DNA of 11,096 nucleotides from Candidatus Microgenomates bacterium (lineage in GTDB: Bacteria; Patescibacteriota; Microgenomatia; UBA12405; UBA6130): NCBI GenBank assembly GCA_015485895.1, contig WFSR01000027.1:1-11096 (forward strand). The letters run 5' to 3'. The notes beneath the pieces were generated by a model, which did no database searches, was not told the DNA's origin, and saw only the letters and a list, made by a program, of their open reading frames with translations. Below, piece after piece: positions 5,966 to 11,096 of the stretch; within the stretch, counting starts at the first letter, position 1; each line of letters opens with the position of its first letter. A program made the translations under genes and the position numbers.

Positions 5966-8900
5966 AGATTTTTTTGACCAGAATATTATCGATTTCAAGG
6001 GGTTAAAAATTCGCCTTGCCTCACCGGAGGAGATTCGCCAGTGGTCTTATGGCGAGGTAACCAAGCCGGAAACCATTAATTACCGAACCTGGCGGCCGGA
6101 AAAGGACGGTTTGTTTTGCGAGCGGATTTTTGGGCCAACCAAAGATTATGAATGTTATTGTGGAAAATACAAAGGCATTCGTTTTAAAGGGGTTATTTGT
6201 GATAAGTGTGGTGTTGAGGTTACCAATTCCCGAGTTCGCCGGGAACGGATGGGCCATATTTCTTTGGCCGTCCCGGTAGTTCATCTTTGGTTTTTGAAAA
6301 ACTATCCTTCACCAATTTCCCTTTTGTTGCGCATTTCCCAAAAGGAAATTGAATCGGTAGTCTATTTTGCTCGCTATTTGGTTATTAGCCTTGATGCAGG
6401 AGGGCGGGCAAGGGCAATTGACAATCTCAAGGAGGGTATCAAGGCGGAGATTGAGCGCCAGCGTGAGATTAGCCGCCGAGAGGTAAAATCGTTGCGAGAA
6501 CACTTCCAGAGCGACAAACACCGATTGGAAGAGAAAATTAAAAATAAGGAACAACGGCGACTGGCGCAAATGGAGCTAAGGGTTAATTATAACCAAAAAA
6601 TACAACGGGAAAAAGAACGTTTTTTGCTGGAAAAGAATCATCTTAAAGATTTGGAAAATACTCTCTTGGCGCGGGTGAAAACGATTAATCTTTTTACAAC
6701 TCTTGCCGAAGAGGAATATTACCATCTTTCTCGTTTTGCGGCGGCTGATTTTTTTGAGGTAAAAATGGGAGCCGAGGCAATTTTGGATGCCCTGGCGGCC
6801 GTTGATTTGAAGCAAACTTTGAAAGGGCTGCGCCAGGCGATGGAGAAGACGACTAGTTTGGTGAAAAAGAATAAGATTATCCAGCGTATTCGCGTGGTCA
6901 ACGGGATGTTAAAGGCTAATATTGATCCTACCTGGATGGTTTTGCGGGTTTTGCCAGTTATTCCACCTGATCTGCGGCCTATGGTCCAACTAACTGGTGG
7001 CCGGTTTGCGACCTCCGACTTAAATGATCTCTACCGCCGAGTTATTAACCGTAATAACCGCCTTAAGAAGCTAATTGCTGTTGGCGCTCCGGATATTATT
7101 TTGCGTAATGAAAAGCGAATGCTCCAGGAAAGTGTTGATATGTTAATCGACGCTACTAAAAGCCGGGGGCGGTTAACCCGGCGGCGAACGCCACCCCGAT
7201 CTCTTTCTGATCTTTTACGGGGAAAGAAAGGCCGTTTTCGCAAAAACCTGTTGGGTAAGCGAGTTGATTATTCGGGCCGGAGCGTGATTGTGGTCGGGCC
7301 TGAATTGCATTTGGATCAATGCGGCCTGCCGAAAGAAATTGCTTTAGAAATCTTTCGCCCCTTCATTTTGCGGGAGTTGATCTTGCGCGGCTTGGCGCCT
7401 AATATCCGTAGCGCTAAAACTTTATTGGACCATCGTATTGCCGAGGTTTACGACATTTTGGAAGAAGTAGTTCGCAACCGGTTGGTCCTTCTTAATCGAG
7501 CGCCGACTTTACATAAGTTGTCAATTCAAGCTTTCCGACCAGTCTTGATTGATAGTTTGGCCATTCACTTGCATCCTCTAGTTTGTTCTGGTTATAATGC
7601 TGATTTTGACGGCGATCAGATGGGCGTTTTCTTACCTCTCTCGCATGAGGCACAGCGGGAAGCGCGAACGCTTATTCTTTCTACCCATAATTTACTTAAA
7701 CCAGCTGATGGGGCGCCGGTGAATGTGCCCGGCAAGGAAATGGCAGTTGGCTGTTATTATGCAACTTCTATCCGTCAAGATGATCGGCCGCTTTGGGAAC
7801 AATATCAACGGGATGGCAAGTGGCCGGAGGTAGCAAGTTTTGCATCTGCTAACGAAGCGGAGATTGCCTATAGGATGGGGAAAATTGCTCTTCGTGAGTT
7901 AATACTTGTCCAAATTAATGGTCAGCGTTACTTGACAACTGTAGGGCGAGTGATGTTCAATCGCGCTCTTCCCCGCGAGTTGGGTTTTATTAACGAAGCT
8001 ATGAATAGCCGCCAGATTAAAGCTATTTTGGCTCATGTTTTCAATACGGCTCCCCGCCGTGATTATGTTGATTTGGTAGATGCGATTAAAGACTTCGGTT
8101 TTTGGGGGATGACAGTTTCTGGTATTTCTCTGGGAATTTTCGATTTGGGGGATTTGCCGGGCAAGAAAAAAATTATTGATGCTGCCGATAAACGAATTCA
8201 AGAATTGGAAGAAACTTACCAGGAAGGATTGTTAACGCAGGGAGAGAAAGAACGTCTATCCCGTGATGTTTGGTTGGAAACTACCGATGAAATTGCTGCT
8301 AAAACTTGGCAGCGGCTCGATCCTGACTCGCCAATCAAAATGATTTCTGGTGCCGGGGTAAAACGGGTTTCTCAAAACCAAATTAAGCAGGTGTCAGGTA
8401 TGCGCGGCTTGGTAGTTGATCCTTTAGGGCATATCGTCCCCTTGCCAACAAAGTCAAGTTTCCGTGAGGGGCTTTCGACTTTTGAGTATGTAACCGGGGC
8501 CCGAGGCTCTCGTAAAGGATTAACCGACACGGCCTTGAAAACTGCTGACGCTGGTTATTTAACTAGAAAATTGATAGATGTTTCTCATGCGTGCTTGGTG
8601 CGCGAGGAGGATTGCGGTACTAAAGAGGGAGTGGTAATACACCGTCAAGGGCCGCGGGCTGAACGTTTTCTTACTCGTATCCGAGATCGGGTGCTGGCAG
8701 ATTCGGTGAAAGATAAAAAGGGAAAAGTTTTACTAAAAGCAGGTACCCTTTTGGGTGAAAAAGAAATTGAGCTTATCAAGAAGAAGAAAATTGATGCGGT
8801 CAAGGTGCGCTCACCGCTAACTTGCAAGGCTAAGGGTGGCGTTTGCGCTAAGTGTTATGGAGCTGACCTGAGCACCCATAAGTTGGTAGAAGTGGGCACA

Positions 8901-9692
8901 CCGGTTGGGGTAATTGCGGCCCAATCGATTGGTGAACCAGGCACTCAGCTCACTTTGCGGACAAAGCACTCTGGCGGAGTAATCGGTCTTGATGTTACTC
9001 AAGGACTACCGCGAGTGCAAGAGTTATTTGAGATGCGGACTCCTAAGTTAGCGGCTGTGTTAGCGGATTTTGACGGTCAGGTAACAATTCGCAAAACAAA
9101 GAAACAAATAGAGTTAGTTTTACGAGGAGAGAAAGGGAAAGTTTCTACTCATCATTTACCACTAACGGTTCCCTTGTTGGTAAAAAACAGACAAAAAGTG
9201 TCTGCTGGGGACCAGCTAACGGGTGGTTCGGTTGACCTAAGGAAATTAGCTACTCTGAAGGGAATTCAGCTTGCCCGTCAGCTTTTCCTGGATGAAGTCC
9301 AAAAAGTTTACGAAAGCCAGGGGATTACTATTCACGATAAACATTTTGAGGTAATTATTCACGAAATGAGTAGCAAGATAAAAGTTACGTCTCCTGGCGA
9401 TACATCATTTTTAATTGGATCATATGTAGATGAAGTTGCATTCTTGGAGGAAAATAAGCAGGTTAAGAAGAGTGGTGGTCGACCGGCTCGGGGGCGCAAG
9501 GTTATTTTGGGTATTACCCAAGCGGCTCTTCATACCGGGTCATGGCTCTCGGCAGCTTCCTTTCAAGAGACAACCAATGTTTTAACTGAAGCGGCCATTC
9601 TAGGTAAGGAAGACCACCTGATTGGATTAAAGGAAAATGTTATTATAGGACGGTTGATCCCGACGGACCCCAAACGGGCCCGGATTAAATAA
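5958..9692 (+). CDS. rpoC: DNA-directed RNA polymerase subunit beta-prime
   Basis: Catalytic beta-prime subunit, 1244 aa. Zinc site 1 is Cys66, Cys68, Cys81 and Cys84. A charged coiled-coil insertion spans about 150-245. The metal-binding loop NADFDGDQMGVF (547-558) carries the Mg-binding Asp549, Asp551 and Asp553, with Gly556 and Phe558 where most bacteria have Ala and His. Zinc site 2 is Cys886, Cys956, Cys963 and Cys966. The bridge helix begins near YVTGARGSRKG (844-854). The trigger loop LTLRTKHSGG keeps Arg1001 and His1004 (E. coli Arg933, His936) but has Leu1000 for Met932 and Lys1003 for Phe935. The large E. coli trigger-loop insertion is absent. The usual SGARGS motif before the F-loop is replaced by SGAGVKRVSQN (797-807), three residues longer. 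ATG 5958 overlaps the rpoB stop, has no clear Shine-Dalgarno site, and is probably translationally coupled. Confidence 0.98.
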   Translation: MSKDFFDQNIIDFKGLKIRLASPEEIRQWSYGEVTKPETINYRTWRPEKDGLFCERIFGPTKDYECYCGKYKGIRFKGVICDKCGVEVTNSRVRRERMGHISLAVPVVHLWFLKNYPSPISLLLRISQKEIESVVYFARYLVISLDAGGRARAIDNLKEGIKAEIERQREISRREVKSLREHFQSDKHRLEEKIKNKEQRRLAQMELRVNYNQKIQREKERFLLEKNHLKDLENTLLARVKTINLFTTLAEEEYYHLSRFAAADFFEVKMGAEAILDALAAVDLKQTLKGLRQAMEKTTSLVKKNKIIQRIRVVNGMLKANIDPTWMVLRVLPVIPPDLRPMVQLTGGRFATSDLNDLYRRVINRNNRLKKLIAVGAPDIILRNEKRMLQESVDMLIDATKSRGRLTRRRTPPRSLSDLLRGKKGRFRKNLLGKRVDYSGRSVIVVGPELHLDQCGLPKEIALEIFRPFILRELILRGLAPNIRSAKTLLDHRIAEVYDILEEVVRNRLVLLNRAPTLHKLSIQAFRPVLIDSLAIHLHPLVCSGYNADFDGDQMGVFLPLSHEAQREARTLILSTHNLLKPADGAPVNVPGKEMAVGCYYATSIRQDDRPLWEQYQRDGKWPEVASFASANEAEIAYRMGKIALRELILVQINGQRYLTTVGRVMFNRALPRELGFINEAMNSRQIKAILAHVFNTAPRRDYVDLVDAIKDFGFWGMTVSGISLGIFDLGDLPGKKKIIDAADKRIQELEETYQEGLLTQGEKERLSRDVWLETTDEIAAKTWQRLDPDSPIKMISGAGVKRVSQNQIKQVSGMRGLVVDPLGHIVPLPTKSSFREGLSTFEYVTGARGSRKGLTDTALKTADAGYLTRKLIDVSHACLVREEDCGTKEGVVIHRQGPRAERFLTRIRDRVLADSVKDKKGKVLLKAGTLLGEKEIELIKKKKIDAVKVRSPLTCKAKGGVCAKCYGADLSTHKLVEVGTPVGVIAAQSIGEPGTQLTLRTKHSGGVIGLDVTQGLPRVQELFEMRTPKLAAVLADFDGQVTIRKTKKQIELVLRGEKGKVSTHHLPLTVPLLVKNRQKVSAGDQLTGGSVDLRKLATLKGIQLARQLFLDEVQKVYESQGITIHDKHFEVIIHEMSSKIKVTSPGDTSFLIGSYVDEVAFLEENKQVKKSGGRPARGRKVILGITQAALHTGSWLSAASFQETTNVLTEAAILGKEDHLIGLKENVIIGRLIPTDPKRARIK

Positions 9693-9693
9693 C

Positions 9694-10143
9694 ATGCCTA
9701 CATTTAGTCAGCTGGTACGCCGAGGGCGGAAACGACGTTTGCGCAAACCAAAAACGCCGGCATTGCGAGGAGTTTTGAACTCTATTCGTAGCCGGTTAAC
9801 CCCGTTGTTGTCGCCACAAAAGCGGGGAGTGGTCACATTGGTGCGAACGATGACGCCTAAGAAACCTCATTCAGCTTTGCGAAAAATTGCTAAAGTCAGA
9901 TTGTCCAATAAGCGCGAGGTAACAGTTTACATTCCTGGTATTGGCCATAACATTGCCGAGCACGCCGTGGCCCTCATTCGTGGCGGCCGGGTCCGCGATT
10001 TGCCGGGAGTGAAATACCATATTATTCGTGGTAAATATGATGTTGAAGGGGTAGCCGGTCGGAAACAATCTCGCAGTAAGTATGGAGCGAAGCGTGAGGG
10101 GGTTAAAAAAGAAGAGAGTGCTTCGGGAGGAAACAATGGCTAG
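9694..10143 (+). CDS. rpsL: 30S ribosomal protein S12, with N-terminal-region insertion
   Basis: S12 lies at the decoding centre of the small subunit and monitors codon-anticodon pairing. The 149 residues include LVRRGRK (7-13), PQKRGVV (41-47), TPKKPHSALRK (54-64), GGRVRDLPGVKYHIIRG (97-113) and RKQSRSKYGAKR (123-134). E. coli S12 is 124 aa. The extra length comes from a 13-residue insertion between Gly26 and Pro41 and a C-terminal tail of about 15 residues whose codons hold the rpsG ribosome-binding site. Lys56 (E. coli Lys43) is kept, but Arg101 replaces E. coli Lys88, His59 replaces Asn46, and Asp102 (the RimO methylthiolation site, Asp89) is present. The start is 1 nt after the rpoC stop with no clear Shine-Dalgarno site, so coupling to rpoC is likely. 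Confidence 0.97.
   Translation: MPTFSQLVRRGRKRRLRKPKTPALRGVLNSIRSRLTPLLSPQKRGVVTLVRTMTPKKPHSALRKIAKVRLSNKREVTVYIPGIGHNIAEHAVALIRGGRVRDLPGVKYHIIRGKYDVEGVAGRKQSRSKYGAKREGVKKEESASGGNNG
10125..10130 (+). promoter_or_regulatory. Shine-Dalgarno site that fixes the rpsG start
   Basis: GGGAGG lies 5 nt before ATG 10136, inside the 3' end of rpsL. It is the only strong ribosome-binding site in the operon. It selects ATG 10136 over the in-frame upstream ATG at 10082, which has no such site and would add 18 residues foreign to S7. Confidence 0.8.
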
Positions 10144-10615
10144 AAAGCGCCGTTTTCAACCGCGCTGGGTTGTGGCTGATCCAGTTTACAAACAGGTGAT
10201 GGTTAGTCGACTAATAAATAAAGTAATGCGGTCGGGAAAGAAAACAGTCGCCCGGAAACAGGTTTACCGCGCCTTTGAGATAGTAGCCAAGAAGACAAAG
10301 AAAGATGCCTTAGAGGTGTTCGAGGGGGCGATTGCTAATATCAAGCCGGAGATAGAGGTAAGATCACGGCGGGTGGGGGGAGCGGCCTACCAAGTACCAA
10401 TGCCGGTTAGCGAGAGACGGCGAAAATCGTTGACGTTGCGCTGGTTGGTCGAATTCGCTCGCAAGCGTCCCAATGCTACTTACCATACCTTTGCGGAAAA
10501 GTTAGCAGCGGAAATAATCGATGCTGCTAAAGGAGAAGGCGGCGCCGTTGGCAAGCGTCAGGAAGTGGAAAAACTAGCCGAAGCTAACCGCGCCTTCGCC
10601 CATTTGCGATGGTGA
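10136..10615 (+). CDS. rpsG: 30S ribosomal protein S7
   Basis: S7 nucleates assembly of the 30S head by binding the 3' domain of 16S rRNA and lines the E site. The start at ATG 10136 gives MARKRRFQPRW and 159 residues, the usual length for the family. Conserved parts are LINKVMRSGKK (about 25-35), ALEVFEGAIANIKP, the rRNA-binding hairpin RSRRVGGAAYQVP (about 79-91), LTLRWLVEFARKR, and the C-terminal AEANRAFAHLRW. The gene overlaps rpsL by 8 nt (ATGGCTAG) and ends in TGA. In many bacteria rpsL-rpsG is followed by fusA and tuf; neither is within the window, as 480 gene-free bases follow. In E. coli S7 can repress its own operon; no such site was recognised here. Confidence 0.97.
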   Translation: MARKRRFQPRWVVADPVYKQVMVSRLINKVMRSGKKTVARKQVYRAFEIVAKKTKKDALEVFEGAIANIKPEIEVRSRRVGGAAYQVPMPVSERRRKSLTLRWLVEFARKRPNATYHTFAEKLAAEIIDAAKGEGGAVGKRQEVEKLAEANRAFAHLRW

Positions 10616-10658
10616 AAAAGGGAACTTAAAAGTGAAAAATCCAAGTGCAAAGTGAAAA

Positions 10659-10672
10659 AGCCCTGAAGGGCT
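10659..10672 (-). terminator. Short hairpin; terminator-like only on the minus strand
   Basis: AGCCC, a TGAA loop and GGGCT form a 5-bp stem 44 nt after the rpsG stop. It is preceded by AAAA on the plus strand, so on the minus strand the stem runs straight into a short T-run, while on the plus strand no T-run follows. It could end minus-strand transcription arriving from the right, but the stem is short. Confidence 0.3.
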
Positions 10673-10729
10673 GCCTAAAGCCGAAAGCCTAAATCCTTAA
10701 TAAGGAAAAAAGAACTAATATGAGAAATG

Positions 10730-10748
10730 GATGGAACTAGGAACTAGG
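10730..10748 (+). repeat. Dispersed 19-bp repeat, copy 2
   Basis: GATGGAACTAGGAACTAGG is identical and in the same orientation as 2421-2439. It lies just upstream of the long inverted repeat. Confidence 0.7.
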
Positions 10749-10810
10749 AAGAATAAGCACCAAATCCCAAATTCCAAATCACAAACAAATCCTAATTACC
10801 AAAATCCTAA

Positions 10811-10826
10811 TCCGCCAGCTGGCGGA
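10811..10826. repeat. Perfect 16-bp palindrome in the left arm
   Basis: TCCGCCAGCTGGCGGA equals its own reverse complement. It is GC-rich within very AT-rich flanks and interrupts the AAATCCTAA word pattern, which suggests a nested insertion or a protein-binding site. Confidence 0.6.
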
Positions 10827-10962
10827 CTAAACAAATTCAAATGACCAAAATCCAAACGTTCAAAACATTCCCTTTTTCTTTATCTTTTTCTTTTGTTTTG
10901 GTTATTTAGTCATTTGGTAATTTGGTTATTGTTTAGGATTTGGGTCATTAGGATTTAGGATT

Positions 10963-10984
10963 TGCCCCGACATCCGTCGGGGCA
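10963..10984. repeat. 9-bp GC-rich hairpin in the right arm
   Basis: TGCCCCGAC, loop ATCC and GTCGGGGCA form a perfect 9-bp stem. It occupies roughly the mirror position of the palindrome at 10811-10826 but has a different sequence, and no T-run follows on either strand. Confidence 0.6.
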
Positions 10985-11048
10985 GGTTTGGAATTTGTGA
11001 TTTGGAATTTGGAATTTTCTGATCTTTCTTTCATCCTCAATAAATTTA

Positions 11049-11057
11049 TGGTATATT
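11049..11057 (+). promoter_or_regulatory. Possible extended -10 promoter for the next gene
   Basis: TGG directly precedes TATATT (11052-11057), the extended -10 form TGnTATAAT with one mismatch. The matching -35 position (11029-11034, TTTCAT) is poor. Transcription would start near 11064, just before a short hairpin, and leave the window to the right. Confidence 0.4.
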
Positions 11058-11067
11058 AAAAGCACTA

Positions 11068-11091
11068 GCCCGATGAAGGGCGTTATTTTTT
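11068..11091 (+). terminator. Hairpin with T-run at the right edge (candidate leader terminator)
   Basis: GCCC (11068-11071), a GATGAA loop and GGGC (11078-11081) form a 4-bp stem followed by GTTATTTTTT. It repeats the arrangement before rpoB: a promoter, then at once a GC hairpin and a T-run. The stem is short, so its function is uncertain. Confidence 0.35.
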
Positions 11092-11096
11092 AGCGC

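Larger units (their letters stand above)
10762..11017. repeat. Long imperfect inverted repeat of AAATCC/TTTGG words
   Basis: The outer arms match over 24 nt with one mismatch (10762-10785 against the reverse complement of 10994-11017), including 19 identical bases (10767-10785 and 10994-11012). Inside, the left half is built of AAATCCTAA and ACCAAAAT words and the right half of their complements (TTAGGATTT, ATTTGGT), so symmetry continues with gaps to a T-rich centre near 10880. It contains no ORF, so it could be a non-coding mobile-type element or a large cruciform-prone spacer. Confidence 0.6.
10616..11048. other. Gene-free intergenic stretch after rpsG
   Basis: No coding region was found on either strand. 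It begins with a direct repeat AGTGAAAAA (10631-10639 and 10651-10659) and a short hairpin. It continues with a 19-bp dispersed repeat, a long imperfect inverted repeat of AAATCC/TTTGG words, and a pyrimidine-rich tract (about 10868-10895) at the centre of that repeat. No convincing plus-strand intrinsic terminator follows rpsG, so the operon may continue beyond the window or end by another mechanism. Confidence 0.6.

Noticed and set aside
5958..9692. Possible TGA recoding as in Gracilibacteria or SR1
   Set aside because: No in-frame TGA occurs in any long gene, and rpsG ends normally at TGA after the expected C-terminus.
10082..10135. Upstream in-frame ATG for rpsG giving 18 extra residues
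   Set aside because: Standard S7 begins at MARKRR, and a strong GGGAGG site lies 5 nt before ATG 10136. The upstream ATG has no such site.
10796..10965. Repeated AAATCC/TTTGG words as a CRISPR array
   Set aside because: Repeat units are short, degenerate and unevenly spaced, in inverted rather than direct arrangement, with no distinct spacers.

Overview
The window reads as a chromosomal segment of a Candidate Phyla Radiation (Patescibacteria) bacterium. The evidence is a compact beta subunit (1097 aa) without the large E. coli insertions, a beta-prime subunit (1244 aa) with a coiled-coil insertion, a VirD4/DUF87-type ATPase of a style common in these genomes, an extended S12 protein, few Shine-Dalgarno sites, and AT-rich intergenic repeats of AAATCC/TTTGG words. 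I lean towards Microgenomates-like lineages, but this rests on memory of family sequences and was not tested. The code is standard: rpsG ends in TGA and no in-frame TGA occurs in the other genes.

Layout. (1) 1-1389, minus strand: the first 463 residues of a VirD4/HerA-like P-loop ATPase that runs off the left edge. (2) 1390-1408: a 19-bp divergent start-to-start gap. Two promoters with overlapping -10 boxes and a dyad fit a MerR-type operator. (3) 1409-2218, plus strand: a MerR-family regulator with a C-terminal GyrI/BmrR-like ligand-binding domain. (4) 2219-2671: a gene-free stretch with palindromes and a dispersed repeat, ending in a perfect-consensus sigma70 promoter (TTGACA-17-TATAAT). 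Its -10 box lies in one arm of a 36-bp dyad. The predicted leader then carries a GC-rich hairpin followed by T5. (5) 2672-10615, plus strand: a tightly packed operon rpoB-rpoC-rpsL-rpsG (8-nt overlap, 1-nt gap, 8-nt overlap). (6) 10616-11096: a gene-free stretch with a roughly 250-bp imperfect inverted repeat. At the extreme right a possible extended -10 promoter is followed by another short hairpin with a T-run, perhaps serving the next gene.

How the parts work together. The operon makes the two large catalytic subunits of RNA polymerase and two 30S proteins (S12, decoding centre; S7, head/E-site), so transcription and translation capacity would be made from one promoter. No antibiotic resistance gene is present, but several target-site residues match known resistance substitutions: four rifampicin-pocket positions in RpoB, the Phe773 position of the RpoC bridge helix, and the Lys88 position of S12. 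The divergent MerR/ATPase pair looks like a separate ligand-responsive unit. No wholly new system is evident. The most unusual signals are the dyad over the rpoB promoter, the MerR-style divergent control region, and the altered loops around the RNA polymerase active site.
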